A stretch of 64,000 nt of DNA from Amanita rubescens (Eukaryota > Basidiomycota > Agaricomycetes > Agaricales > Amanitaceae). Location: contig WION01000032.1 in the NCBI GenBank assembly GCA_015039365.1, positions 62,001 through 126,000 of the forward strand. Direction: 5' to 3'. This document shows, in pieces, positions 1 through 12,890 of this stretch (positions are counted from its first letter, which is position 1; every line of letters begins with the position of its first letter). The notes beneath the pieces were generated by a model, which ran no database searches, was not told where the DNA came from, and saw only the letters and a list, made by a program, of their open reading frames with translations. A program made the position numbers and the translations under genes.

Positions 1-1481
1 TATCCAGGACGAGATCACGGTCGCCTTTTCACAATTTATTCCTACAGAGGGAAATGGTATGTATTGATGATTCTCTTGGAGAGAATATTCGTTGATTAGG
101 ATCAGAATGGACAACGGTCAATGTACGCGATGCTGTTTTAAGCATCGTTTGTAGGAGTGTCAATAGGATGCTCGTTGGACTACCTTTATGTGAGTGTCAC
201 GCCCGCTATCGGTCCACATCTCTTTGACGTTTAGAAGGTCGTGATCCGGATTACATATCGTTAAACGAGGGATTTACGATTGACGTCTTCCTGTCAGGTA
301 TCATTCTCAACTTCTTCCCAACCTCTCTCAGACAGTAAGTTGCTGCATGATTGCGTGTAAACCTATATGACAATTATATCGCAGTTTCTTCGTCCATTTC
401 TTAAGGAAAGTACCTAACGGAATCAAACGCGGAGTGAAACACCTAGGACCTTTGATTAGAGAACGCATTGAACAGGAAGCGCAAAACGGAGACGATTGGC
501 CCGATAAACCAGTTAGTAAAAACTTGATGTTTTGCGTTGAAAACTTAATGTTTCTTATAGAACGATGCTATAAGCTGGTTTCTGGAAGTCGCAAAAGATA
601 ACCCTCGCCGACGCGATATAAAGAGCTTAGCCACTCGCATGTTGCTTACAAACTTTGTTAGCATCCACACCACGACAATGGTACTCAAACGCAATTGCCT
701 ACCTGAAAGTGTAACTAAAGCATGGTTTTAGGCATTCACAAACGTGCTATTCAATTTAGCCACACGTCCGGAATACTTACAGCCCATGCGCGAAGAAGTC
801 GAGGCTGTGATAAATGAAGAAGGTTGGACCAAATCGGCCATTGGGAAACTCAGGAAATTGGATAGTTTCTTGAAAGAGTCACAGAGACTATCATCGGGAC
901 TCTGTATGCTCCGCGTTTCATCTCGAGTATTCTTAAATTCTCTCACCTTGATTGTAAAGTCAGCGTGCGGCGTAAAGTTATGAAAGACTTTACATTTTCA
1001 AACGGGGTAACGGTCCCTGCCGGCTTTACGATCGCCATTCCACATGATTGCGTACATCATGATTCGGTTCGTAACCGATCCTTATGGTCATTCCATCTCT
1101 TATATAGGTTTTTACTTAGGAATACTATTCCGACCCCGAGGTTTTCGACGGGTTTAGGTTCTCCAAGATGCGCGAGAAAGAAGGCGAAAGCACAAAACAC
1201 TCAATGGTGACTCCTACTACCGGATTTCAAACATTTGGACAGGGGCGGCATGCATGGTACTTAGTATCTTTCTTCGAAACCAAAACGGGTTCTGATATGT
1301 TCCCGATTCTAGTCCAGGGAGGTTTTTCGCAGTAAACGAGATCAAGACGATGCTTGCATATGTTTTGCTAAACTACGATGTGAAGATGGCCAATGATGGT
1401 GGACGCCCATCCGAGGTGTGGTTTGGTGATATGTCGACCCCTGATCCTAAGGCAGAAGTGATGTTCCGTAAGCGGATATGA
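1..1481 (+). CDS. Cytochrome P450 monooxygenase, copy A (5' part outside window)
   Basis: Microsomal-type P450, C-terminal two thirds; the gene starts before the window. Exons read as 1-56, 106-189, 238-334, 385-511, 561-680, 732-903, 960-1066, 1120-1256 and 1313-1481, all with GT...AG borders and one open frame. It carries the K-helix ExxR (ESQR), the FxxGRxxC heme loop (FGQGRHAC then PGRFFA) and the usual C-terminal tail ending FRKRI. The heme cysteine codon is split by the last intron, as in the other copies. The I-helix reads NFVSIHTTT where copies C and E have NFAGIHTT. It is almost identical to copy B (16199-18297), and the likeness runs on about 150 bp past the stop. It probably oxidises the product of a neighbouring sesquiterpene synthase (inference). 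The family looks like the basidiomycete P450s usually annotated as ent-kaurene oxidase or CYP512-like; the exact CYP family cannot be set by eye. Confidence 0.9.
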
Positions 1482-4086
1482 TAGTTGGAGGACGTAATCT
1501 CGTTTTCTGCCCAGGTATCAATGATAAATCCTGGGATGACTTTTCAGGCATAAAAGTTAGAGCCTGTTCGCCCCAGCTAAAGAGTAACTGAGACTGCATG
1601 ATTTCACTGCTGCAATTCCCGGTTCCTTGAGGGTGTCGTTCGCTCACGACAGCTGTCAATCTTGGGGTCAGATTAATGTTATAAATTGCGTCAAGTACAG
1701 GGGCAAAAGCTTTGCAACCTGAGGATTGATGCACAGAGCATGCTTGGAACATGTGCGAAACTTTCACAGTGCGCCGGATATTAGTATGATGATATCTCGC
1801 CAGTAAGTAGTTGGGGCCGCCCCGTCACGATGTGTGTGAGATTCAATTGCAAGTAGCGGTACGATCATTGAGCCCGAACACGATATATACGCATTAACGC
1901 AGTAGTGAATGCACTGGATCCCATCATCATCCAGGTCCGGCAGTGGAAATACGCGATGGCAAGTGCACATCGATATCGATAGATGTCTTCAAGATGACAT
2001 AGTCCTTTTTACTGACAGAATAGCCTCTAGATTCTATATCGGTAAGGATGGCATATAAAATGAGGTCTTCGCTATACGCAAGGCATTTGAATTCGGAAAC
2101 AAAACTATAACAGTGAGGAATGCAGAGGCGAAGGCGAGATCGAAGAGATCGACGCGTAAACGAGTCAGACTCTTGAACATCTTTGCTATCGTGCCTTCAG
2201 CGCGCGCGTTAACTTAATTGCACGCCTAAAAAATCCACTAACTATATTGGCCAGCTGTCTACAGCGACAACTGGCGCAGGATAGTGGTGACCAATGCATC
2301 CATCACGAAGTTCGACCTGACACAGAATGATTGTATGCCCTCATATATGAGATGCTGTACATACGAAGTCGAGTCCTCTTGCCTGACCACCGAAAACTGA
2401 CACTGTCGTTGGTGGAAAACCCAAAGAGAAATGTATCTGTGCCAACACGTCAACTCCAGCAAACCGACGTTGAGTCGTTATTGAGACTCACAAAGAAACC
2501 TCGACCTTTGCAGCTTTTCCTGCCTTGAATGGAGCTGACCTTCAGTAGCTTCCTCCACATGCATCAAACAGTCCACATCTCCGAGTTCCCTGATCATTTC
2601 AGTACCATCACCTGAATCTTGACGGTCATAGACACTTTCAAGGCGGACTGATGAGACACCGATATATCGCAACTGCCAACACTGGACGCGGACGCGTGAA
2701 ATTCATTTGACATGTGACATGCGAATCTGGTCTTTGCACCTGGAGATCCCACAGTTTGAGCCTTTTGAGGCTGGGTTAACATGAAGATACTAACTCACTA
2801 GTATTAGGCTGAAAGTTGCTTTTTCTCGACACCGGCGCTAAATCTTCGTGTAATTATGGAGGCCCCTGGCCAAGAGCTACTTAAAAGTTTGCTCGTAGCA
2901 CTGCACTGGGCAGGGTGATATTTCAGGAGGGCCAAAATCGGTCCGAAATATCAACAGAATAAAATATTTGAGGTCAATAAAAGAAGTTGGAGAAGAGATC
3001 GGGCTACGGTGTGCACTCGTTTGTCGAAAGGAAACACGTGGCCGCGACTCGTCGCGCAATGCATTGACAACGTGCTTTCGATGCTTTGAAGTCAACACAA
3101 TTATAGATCTTTCATGTACGTCAATTTTGCACGTCGGATACCATGCGCTAATGATTTCTGCATAGACTCTCAATCATGGTTTACCTTGTCGGAGGACATA
3201 TCCTGCGCGGTGCACTTGTTTGTACCAACACGTGCTCGCGGCGGCTCTGCCGAGTCTTTGACTAGGAGGAATGTACGTAGGCACCCCTACAACGCTTCGT
3301 CATTGATGACACTGTCATAGCTATTATAAGAGGTGTTTTCCCCGCAATATGCAACATGACAAACGTGGTAAGATTCAGAAAGTCGCGGCGATGCAACTGC
3401 CATTTTAGCATTCCTTCGCGCTTATGCCTTGACCGACGAGAGGCCCCGGCTAGGTCACCTCGTTTTCCGCGGGAATCTCGTAGGTGGATAAGATACAGCG
3501 GCAACTCAACTCAGTAATCTTAGCGCGATCCCCGCGTGGGACACGTTATTTTCAGCAATGATGCCTGAAAATAGGCATCCGAATAATGTCGCTTCAGATG
3601 TTACGAACTTTACGCTACGTGTCACTTCGATTCCGAACTATCAAGGAATAATGGCATACGATGAAGTACTGTCAGGTTCAGCTTAAAGTCCATCCAGCAA
3701 AGCGTCAAGACCGTAAGCCATTGAGAATGCTGTCCAGCGTCCGCTATGGTATCCAATGATGGACGTCCATAACCGGCTATTCGGAACTGGGTCTAAGCGG
3801 ACTCCTATCAAATTCTTTATCTCACAAGGCTACATGAGGCTCAGGAGCGGTCTCTAAGCGAACTTGATCGGCCAAGCTGTACAAGAACTGTGTTCAGCGG
3901 CCGATAACAACCCGAGTAGTCCTTCTCGAGCTAACCAACTTTTGCTAGGGAAGTACGAGAATAATCTCGGCCGTGGTTAAGCCGGTAACTGAGGAAGCCG
4001 AATACGGGCTGCCAAGCAGAAGATTGTTATATAAGTTGAGTCAGAGGTTCGTAGGTCACCATCCTCCTCGGCAACTACAACACGAT
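1482..4086. other. Intergenic region with duplicated 3' flank
   Basis: Positions about 1482-1632 match about 18298-18447 behind P450 copy B, so they belong to the duplicated segment. From there to 4086 I see only short unsupported ORFs, with no recognisable domains and no clear relic. A TATA-like element lies at 4028-4034. Confidence 0.6.
4028..4034 (+). promoter_or_regulatory. TATA-like box of sesquiterpene synthase 1
   Basis: TATATAA lies 53 bp before the first ATG at 4087, at a distance similar to the TATAAATA found before synthase 2. Position and sequence only; no transcript evidence. Confidence 0.45.
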
Positions 4087-5222
4087 ATGACAAACGCTGT
4101 AAGACCCATTGATTAAGCTTCATAGCGCCAATGACTTAATAAAGTTCTCTGACAGGTCGCCAGAAAGGATGCGGTTACGGTTACCTGCTTTTTTCGCAAA
4201 AACACGAAGCGCGTAGACTTTGACAAGGAATTATTCACCGCTTCATGCGAAAAGATCAAGCAGCTTGGATATCCATTGGACGACCCAGCCACGTTGAAAG
4301 CAGCTAAACGATACCTGAAGCTTGGGCCTATGATAACCGTCGGGATATATCCACATGTCACAGATCAGGCCACTCGAGTCTTTATCTCTGTCTACGCTGG
4401 TCTGACAACACTCATCGATGACGCCTTCGTGGATAAACCTGGCCCTATCAGCGAATTCAACTATCGTTTCGCTCAAGGCATTCCCCAAGAATACCCAGAA
4501 CTAGAAACGTTCGCACGTCTTTTGCGTTTGTTCCATGAGCATTGGGATCCTGTCATGGCAGATATGCTGCTGCAGAGCTCGATGACGTTTATAAAGTCCA
4601 TAGCCCTGGAGCACGCGATGAAAGATGCAGAGGTGAGTTCCTCGCCGGGAGACCGCTTTGCTGCCCGACTCAACGGCGTCCGATAGTTGCCCCCTTGTAA
4701 CGGTTCACAACTGGCGCGGTCCCTCCGGGATATGTCGGGTATATCCACGTTATGCTGTCTTTGGATGTTTTCTCCAGACACATCCCCAGAAATGTTTATG
4801 GCAGTAAGTACCGTCCACGAAGTCTCGTTGGCCACAGAATTGACGGTAAATTAATAGGGCTTCTCTCCGATATACCGGTTTATCAACATCGCCGAGTAAG
4901 ACTACTCTCGCAACACCCTGTTGACCTCATCTAATTCGCCTACAGTGACGTCCTATCGTTTTATAAAGAAGAGTTGTCGGGAGAGACCCCCAGCTACAGC
5001 TCCCTGTGTTCCAGGACGAACACCTGTCAACTGGACGCATTTAAAAAGATGGTCAACGATGCCGTCGATGTATATAGAGACCTCGAAAAGCTTTCTACAA
5101 AATATCCATCCGTGTATAGGCCTCAACTAGCCAACTTGTCTTGCTATTTCCGTCACCACCTTACGCTCCTCGGACACCGGCTTCTGGTACTGTTGGACTC
5201 GGACTCGGAGGATATATATTAA
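4087..5222 (+). CDS. Trichodiene-synthase-like sesquiterpene synthase 1
   Basis: Class I terpene cyclase of the TRI5 (trichodiene synthase) superfamily, expected to ionise farnesyl diphosphate and cyclise it in the cytosol. Exons 4087-4098, 4156-4632, 4687-4803, 4858-4895 and 4946-5222 give 306 residues in one frame. The tiny first exon (MTNA) matches the first exon of synthase 2 (MSDA), which supports the start. The metal-binding aspartates are D92-D93...D97 (IDDAFVD, spacing DDxxxD), followed by KPGPISEFN as in synthase 2. The second metal site reads DDVLSFYKE (residues 215-223), with Asp where synthase 2 has the usual Asn; Ser219 and Glu223 are kept. The codon for residue 215 is split by intron 4. 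Roughly half of the central residues match synthase 2. TRI5-like basidiomycete enzymes make varied sesquiterpenes, so trichodiene itself should not be assumed. Confidence 0.88.
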
Positions 5223-8200
5223 AATCGCGTTCTGAAACTACCACAATTGTATTTTTATGGGGATCTTACATTTATCATTATACGCTAGCATGTGTGATTG
5301 TAACTCTTACTCAATGCATTTTTTATTTGGCGATTGAAAGACCAGTTGGGGACCAGTTCATTTGCTACTCAGCGATGCCCAAAGGTTAACGCTCATGAAG
5401 TAGTACAACCGTTGACATGTATTATTATTACCAGTTATATGGGACGGTAGTAGGCATGGCATCCCTCTTTCTACTGTAATCCGAGGGCGAGAGCGCAACT
5501 CCCAGAATCTCCAAATGATTTGAAAAATCAAGTTGGACTGCGCTTTCCTTATCCACTAGAGAATCCACGTTGACGATGGAACGCTAGCAAGGATCTGCTT
5601 GAGCGTCTTGAACTGCTACCTGCCTTGACATCTCCTTCTCCAATCAGTTGCTCCCCTAGCCTGCGGCCAAACCTGTCAGCGAAGCCATCATTGGGACATA
5701 ACTGTTATACTTGAATAGTGAACATACATTGTATGAATCTTACCACGGTTGTTGCGGTACGTGTCCGTTGGGAATGTTTTGAGAGCATATGACAGATGCT
5801 TAGCTCCACTTCGTTACCAGACTCGTAATAGTGTCTATTCTACCTGTCCACGTACGTGATATCTGATGGCCTGCTCGCAGAAATCTATACCATACCATTT
5901 TTAACAAACGTGGAAAAAGTGACTCCTCGGAGATGAAAGCCGCACATGACTAACAGGTTAATATACACCGCAACTTGTCACATGCCCCAACTCTCCTCCC
6001 ATCCCTACTGTCCAAGATCAGAGTCTGGGACAGGTTAGAAAAGAAGATACGCACTTGTCATTAGACGTCATATTACCCATGGTCTCGGGTAACTTCTGGA
6101 ACATGTTCAGAGTCGGGCGCTGTTCATATTCCTAAGGGATGCAAGGATAATAGTGGGGTAAGCTGGGGGGGTAAAAGTAGTCAGTGGCATGTCGGGAGAG
6201 GAAGACGAGCGAAAAATCTTAGTTGAGGAATACATATGTGGAGGTGGACATGAGCATAGGACTGACGTCGTCATCAAGCGACGCGCAGAAAAGCGAAGAG
6301 GACAGCATGAGCAGTTGGCAACATCGGCTTAAAGCGATGTGCTAGTATGCGTTCGCGCGACGTGACCTCGATTGAGAGCTTCCAGGTAGTGAACGGCCAA
6401 GCCAAGAGCTCAGCGCTGCGTGCACTCCGGGCTTTTCGAAAGGCAATGCCAGATCCATGAGCCGCAGCGAGCTAGTGTCGGTGAACGTCGTCTCGTTGGC
6501 AGTCTGCAGTGTTAGCTCAGACCAGGACGCGAGTGGCCCGTCTCATGTTTTGCCCTATCTTGCTTAACCGGGAAATGGTATGGCGAAAAAAAGTGATTGA
6601 GGATAACAGCGAAAACGAAGGGAAAGATAGGCTCACGTTCTTATAAGAACCTCGACAAAATTGAAATGATGCACCTAAACGAAGCCGTGACAGAACGAAA
6701 GCACAGCACATGCCTAGACCTATTTCCTGTCATGCGAAACCAGAGATGGCGGACGAGTCTCAGAGAAGCAACCGACTGAAGTGGGCCATTCAAGAGGAGA
6801 GGAAACCAACAACACTTATCAGCGGGATAAGACGAGGCTGCAAGAATGGGTCAGCGATAGTTACATCTCCGTTCGTCATCGAGTACGAACAGTAGAATAA
6901 TATACGAGGTACTACTAGTTCAGCTCAGGATAACAACGGGTCTCACGCGTTTCGAACACAGCCACTGACTGCAGTTTCTGACTCACGCGTTTCTGAATCT
7001 CAGGCCAACTCGCTTTGGATATTCTTGCAGGTCCACTCTCCGGCCTTGACATCGAATCTGCGTACGACCTTATTCCCGGACGCTTCCATTGGCCGGCTTC
7101 TCCTTTTCCTGCTTTCTCATGAACTAGTAAGCCATCAAGAGATGGCCCCAGCCCCCGATATTAATGGTGTGGGGCGATACTATCTTAACACCCTCCTTTT
7201 CCCAACAACGAAAGGTCATTCGTACCCCCAACAGCATCGGCCGGCCGGCGGGCGCATCGGGAAAAACCCAGTTTGGGAAATCGGAGGTAAATAGAGATAA
7301 ATACCAGAAATTACCGAGAAACGCGATTTCTTTCCCCCTCGATTTCCTTACCGGGAAATTTCCAGGCAATTATCAGACCGGCAATTATCGGTAACAGTCA
7401 TAAAATTTCTATTACTTATGCTAGTATTAGTACAATAGTAATAAACAGGTGTTGCTGATATCGAGCGGTTTCCTACGACCGACACACGGCATTGGGTGCA
7501 TCGCGTGAGTGTGTTCCGTATTAGGTGGTAGTTAACAAGCTCAGGCCGACATAAATTGAACTGGGTGACGTTAGCAGGAGTTATTGCAGTGAGGGAGCCA
7601 TATACCTTAACGTTTCGGCATGGGATCGGGTCGACAGCTAGCCACAAAAAAAACAGCCGAATAAGCATCAGGTGGCCGTCTCGAGAGGACGTGATCGCGC
7701 ACCATTTTATTTTGGGAATTCTCGGAGGTACTGACAGTTAGCTCAGGAGCATATAAACCATACATGTTGAAGTTGAGATGCTGAATAGCATTCGCGGGAG
7801 CGAATCGTAGCACTGGTGATGCATTGATGGACGATAGAAGAGGTTGAGTCGCGATGGCGGAGTTACCTTGCTTGCAAGGTTTATTCGTTGTGAATTTAGA
7901 GGTCTAAACACATCCAAATACCCCGGCTTCCACCGAGCTGGCAGCCGGTCCCCTCTGATTACGTGCGCTGCTTAGCTCCTCGGCTATACGTGATCATCCA
8001 GATCGTGGTGCTCCACCCGCCGCTACCCATGTATTCTCTCTTCGTCCGCGATAACTTGTCCTGTTCGCTTTCAGTGTAGGAGACCCATATCGTAGGGAGC
8101 TCCCAATTCAATTGATAGAAATTTCATGGATCGTTCTGGACCTTACCGTCGGCGCCACGTGTGGTCGTCTCCATATTTTGTCCCACCCAACGTTCTCCTC

Positions 8201-8247
8201 TTCTCTCGTCGCCCTTTTGCTCGCAATCTGATAATTTTTTAGGAGGC
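5223..8247. other. Degraded intergenic region
   Basis: Only short overlapping ORFs of fewer than 110 codons are seen. An A/T-, CC- and GG-rich patch at about 7240-7395 has several imperfect copies of an ATTACCG/CGGTAAT-like word, which suggests a small mobile-element remnant. No gene can be supported. The right end runs into the Helitron relic. Confidence 0.5.
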
Positions 8248-10027
8248 ATGTCCAGCCACGCTGATTCCCATACTCCTTCGCGCGAAGAGTCATACAACCG
8301 TCTATCGGCAATGTCTCTGAATTCCCTTCGCCACTATGCCTCCCACTTCCTCGGCCTGCCGTCCACAGATTGCCAAAACAAGCATGATCTTGTTCTGTGG
8401 TTTCTCCAGAACTCGTCTCAGCACATTTTAAACCTGATCTTGTCGTTTGCGGAATCAAGAGACGTTCGGGATGATCGTACCCGCCGAAAACGTGTTCGTG
8501 AGCCTGTCGACGATGACGATTCGGAGAGGGATGTCGTACGAGTTAGACATGAGCACCAGCCTCCCAATCCGTCCGTGTTCCTTGAGCTTCCGTCAGATGC
8601 GGAAATCAAGACCCTGCTACCGTGCTTTCTACGAATCCACTTCCAATGCGCGTCTTTCCTCTGGCGTTTGTGGTGTATGTGGACGACAGGCCTTTTAGTA
8701 TTTACGACTCGGATCAATTGCAATGGTTTTCGCTGCTGCGGATCCCCAACAGACGTCGTTTGGTTCCCTCCGTTCCTCACCCCGCTCATCGCTTGTTCTA
8801 TGATCTGCTTCTCGAACCGTCTGCCACTCAAATGAGGCCTGAGGGGTTTTTTGTGCAAAGTTGTCGTCACTGTGTCGGTGATTTGAAATTGGGCGATTGT
8901 AACCTTCCGCTTAGGAGGTCCTTGGCTAACAACCTCTGGATCGGGGTGGTTCCCGATGTGTTGAAACGTTTGAGCCTGCCAGAACAGTTACTCGTTGCTC
9001 TTGTCTATCCTAGAGTCTTCGTATTCAAATTATTTTCAAGACGTTTGAACAATCGTTATCTTGGAGGTGACAATCCTACCCTTCAACGTGCCATGCGTGG
9101 TAACGTCTGTAGCTATGACCTTGATACCCCGGGCATCGCCGACATGATCCAAGGCAACTTGATGCCTCGTCGTCCTTCAGTTCTTGCCTCTGTGATTCAA
9201 ATCACGTTGTTCGGCCAGCGTCATTTGCCGGAGAACTGGATGCATAACCTCTTTCGCATTCAGTGCCACTATATTTGGGAAGCTCTAGTTTGGTGAAAGG
9301 CAAACAATCTGTTTTACAGAGATATTGTCATCTCTTCAGACAACTTGGACTCCCTTCCCGCCGATGGCGTCCCATCAGAATTAATGATTATTGCTCGTCA
9401 AGTGGACAATCTGGACATTGTACGTGAGCAGAATGATTCTTATGTACCAGATGAGGATGATGATCCTGGTAATATCCTTTCCTGCTCATCTGTTTTCTTG
9501 TTCTCATCGTTGCACAGAGCATGTTGACAGCCTCCCTGACATCCCTTCTGACTATGACTCGGACCATGATGATGATCCTCCCGATTCCTGTATGGCAAGC
9601 CTCCCTTCCCTCAATCATCTATTTTCAATAACCCCCGCTCCAGTGCATCCAGAAGTCTTTCCTATTCAGATATCGGGTGCAATCGATACAGATCTGACAT
9701 CTATATCTGCTTCTGAGCTCTTGCGGAATGGTCTATCCAACATGTGCTCTAATTCACGAGAACCCCCCTATGCAGTCCGGCACGGAATGCGGCCGGTCTC
9801 AGACTTTCCCAGTCGCGAACAGGAACTCGATGCTCGCCGTCCGTTACCCCTCATCATTTGTTCGAGAGAGCGTTTCCTTGCCTGTTCCCGTACGGAGATG
9901 GGGGGTTTGGAATCTCGATGGTGCCTCCATTATCATGTTGTTGTTTACCGTTTACGATGAAGTCCTGGTCGAAAGTCAAACACGGGGTTCTCTTCACGTA
10001 CATGTCTTGAGTTGCGATCCAAGCTAA
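8248..10027 (+). pseudogene. Helitron-encoded DUF6570/helicase-like protein, broken and truncated
   Basis: This resembles the N-terminal part of the large Agaricomycete Helitron replicase/helicase proteins (DUF6570-type region then Helitron helicase-like domain), which act in rolling-circle transposition. The ATG at 8248 (MSSHADSHTPSREES) opens the first frame. The frame changes near 8610 and again near 8690 between blocks that are clearly continuous in the family (CYRAFYESTSNARL, then IPNRRRLVPSVPHPAH and RRSLANNLWIGVVP). A TGA at 9294 interrupts LVW/KANN. One normal intron appears to be kept (about 9470-9520), rejoining at EHVDSLPDIPSDYDSD. The block RPVSDFPSREQELDARRP precedes loss of the rest, so the rolling-circle nuclease and the PIF1 helicase are absent. 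It is a dead fragment, not an autonomous element. Confidence 0.75.
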
Positions 10028-11767
10028 AGCTTAGTGTATAAACTTCATTGTAATTATTGTCCTGAAAGGAAGAGAGGCTCGTAATTAAAGGCAAGCAAGG
10101 TTGCTGCCGACGCAGGCGGCGCTCCCGAGTTTAGGGTTGGAAAGTTCAACATGTCACAAATAATACTAAATAATGGCGTTCTCTGCTAGCTCGAGCCTCG
10201 AACTCTTCCTTTGACGGCAGCCATAGCTCGCGCAGAACCCTTCAAATGCTTACTGTCCGCCTCCGAGAATGCCCAAAATAAAAAAGGTGCGCGATCACGT
10301 CCTCTCAAAACGCCCACCTCTTTTTCGCAGCTAGCCATCACTGCAATAACTCCTGCTACCTCGAGCTCCTCCTTGTCTTTCTCGCCTTTCGAATGGCTCG
10401 TGGCGCACGCAGCGGAATACCCAAGTCCCGCTGTATGGTATCATGTTGCTTGACTCGAACTTGTACTGATTTGCAGTGCATCGTTACTCGGCTGCAGTCC
10501 AAAATGAGCTGCACGATGGAGAATGAACTGCACCCGGACTCCGCCGTGACAATCGCCCTCTGCGGCGCAGCCGACATTCGAGATAACGGGACTTGTTCAT
10601 TGTATTTATTACGTCCGCCGCTCGTAAATGTCTGTCTGAAACTTGTCAGGAGTCCACTTCTGCATATTCTCACTTTAAGATACCTCCCCGGAGGTATTCT
10701 TCGCGGAAAATTGCAGTCCGCCGTCCTGACAACCAATGGAGCTCTCAGACCACGCTACTTTATCACCATGTCCTTTCATTTAACAATGGAAAAATGGTAG
10801 CATTGCCTAGCTCTAGGGTCAATCAGTCGGGTGAATTTAAGAACATTGTCTGTCAACAATAAACATCGTCAAGAATTACTATTGATATCTCTGGCATCTC
10901 ACGGACCTTCGATATCGGGTTATGGAACTCCGTTGAGATTGAAGAACGGTACAGTTAAGTTCTAATCCCACTGACCGCGCGGAAGATCTTGCGATCTCGT
11001 CTCGATGCGTTTACGTGACATGTGACGCGCGTGACGAACCCATCACATCGCGATCGTCGTCCTCGCGTCTTTAACACAGCAGATCGGACATGGGTCGCAG
11101 CCACTTGTGTTCCAATTTCCTAAGGGCAAAAATATTTGCAATCCGAAAATAGTTACAATCCCACAATCCTTCAAGAGTAAGTTTGTCTTCGGAGGCTATG
11201 CTGCAGCAGAACAACAATCTTGCCGCGTAGCGTACTTGGATGTGGTCTATGACTCTATGCTCTATCCACGCTCTATGCTCCAGCCTTTTCGAGGCCACAG
11301 CTAACCGGTGTATAGCCGGAATCTCCATACAAGCAAATCATCGATTGTGTACGTCATAAAATTAGTCTGCAGTGTATGCACAACGTCCAATCTGTTCACG
11401 CAGAAGGGAGTGTACATCACATGCTCTGTCAAGGGCACGTCCGATGACTTGCGGGAATCAGAAGGCGATGTACGATAGGCATAGTGTCGTTCTTTACCAC
11501 GATTATTCATTTCGTCCCAATCGAGATCGAACCTACATTCAACATGGAGAAAACCTACGTCAAATCGCTGAAACATGAGGTAAGAAAGTTTCTGCTGCGC
11601 TTGTCATATGCGATCACTACGGAACATTACGAGGCTTCAATCTCCGACCGCATGTTTCTCCGAAGAAAGCGATGTGAAAAAGAACTCGTCAACAGATAGC
11701 CGGTCTGTCACTATAAATACTGAGCATCCTATCGACCTGGTCTGCACAACAGAACTCCTACACAATC
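10028..11767. other. Intergenic region without a supported gene
   Basis: Open stretches exist, for example 10393-10800 (+) and 10356-10736 (-), but they overlap on opposite strands, match no family I know and have no clean start or splice context. A TATA-like element for synthase 2 is at 11712-11719. Confidence 0.5.
11712..11719 (+). promoter_or_regulatory. TATA-like box of sesquiterpene synthase 2
   Basis: TATAAATA lies 49 bp upstream of the ATG at 11768, in the same arrangement as for synthase 1. Confidence 0.45.
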
Positions 11768-12890
11768 ATGTCTGACGCAGTAAGTGGACTGCAACACACG
11801 GCTTTCGAACACTCAACCTTTGCAGACTTCCAGAGACGAAATCAAAGCCGTCGTCCTCGACTTTTTCGAAAAATGCAAGGCACCGGTCAATGTCGTCAAT
11901 TACGACGAAGAACTTTATGTCGCCACCCGTGAAATGATTGTACAACTCGGATACCCTTTGGATGACTCTATCACCATGAAAAATTTCCACCCTTATCTAA
12001 AGAATGCAGTCTACGCAACTGTGGCCTCGTATCCTCACCTAACGGATTTGACAATCCGAGCGTTCGCGACCGCCTACATCGCATTATTCTTGCCCATCGA
12101 CGATTATTTCGCCGATAAACCTGCACCCATCAGCGAATTCAACAGTCGTCTAATCCGGGGGGTCGAGCAAGAACACCCACTTCTTGAGGCGTACGCAAAT
12201 CTCCTGCGCGAACTGCCCAAGTACTGGGACCCCGTGATGGCAGACATGATGCGACAATCCGCCATGACCTTTCTAACGTCTTTGGTCATAGAGCGGCAAT
12301 TGCAGGATGCAAAAGTAAGTTTCGACTTTCCTAGCCAAAGTTTCGGCATACTCAGATCTACTCCCAGCTACCGAACGTCACTGAGCTCGCCCGGTCAATT
12401 CGGTTAATGACAGGAACATCATTGATACATATCATGTTCGCATTCCCATCTCACGTGCCACCAGAGGTCTACTTGATTGTAAGCCCGGCGTTCTCTCGCT
12501 CGATACGACGCTGATAGCGAGTTCAGGCATTGCCCCCAATGATCGCGTTTGTGGAACACACGAAGTGAGTATTATTGCCCTTAAGCGTCCCAAACCATCT
12601 TTGACACGCATTACAGCGATGTTTTGTCTTTCTACAAGGAAGAACTGGCGGGCGAAGACTTAAACTACATTTCCCTCCGTGCCAAGATAAACAAGACCAC
12701 TAAACTGGAGGAACTCAAGAACGTTGTCAATGACTGCCTTGATTCAATCCAGAAAATCAAACAGCTCGAACGTGATTTCCCCGACGTATGCGGACCACTC
12801 GCACCTTGTTGGCCTGGATATTTACGCTTCCATCTTTCGGCGCCTAGATATAAGCTATTAGAACTACTATATGCACAAAATGGCGCTTAG
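11768..12890 (+). CDS. Trichodiene-synthase-like sesquiterpene synthase 2
   Basis: Second class I sesquiterpene cyclase of the TRI5 superfamily. Exons 11768-11779, 11826-12314, 12368-12478, 12527-12564 and 12617-12890 join to 307 residues without a stop. Exon number, phases and the 38-base fourth exon are the same as in synthase 1, so the two are paralogues. The first metal-binding cluster is D96-D97...D101 (IDDYFAD). The second is a complete NSE triad, N217, S221 and E225 in NDVLSFYKE, and the Asn codon is split by intron 4. KPAPISEFN follows the Asp cluster as in related basidiomycete proteins. No signal peptide or membrane segment is seen, so a soluble enzyme is expected. With four P450 genes on both sides it is a natural core enzyme of a sesquiterpenoid cluster. 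The product cannot be read from the sequence. Confidence 0.92.

Noticed and set aside
1257..1312. Reading through the last P450 intron (GRHAWYLVS...)
   Set aside because: It would lose the heme cysteine; splicing restores it in all four copies.
10356..10800. Overlapping 126- and 135-codon ORFs on opposite strands
   Set aside because: No motif on either strand and neither has supporting context.
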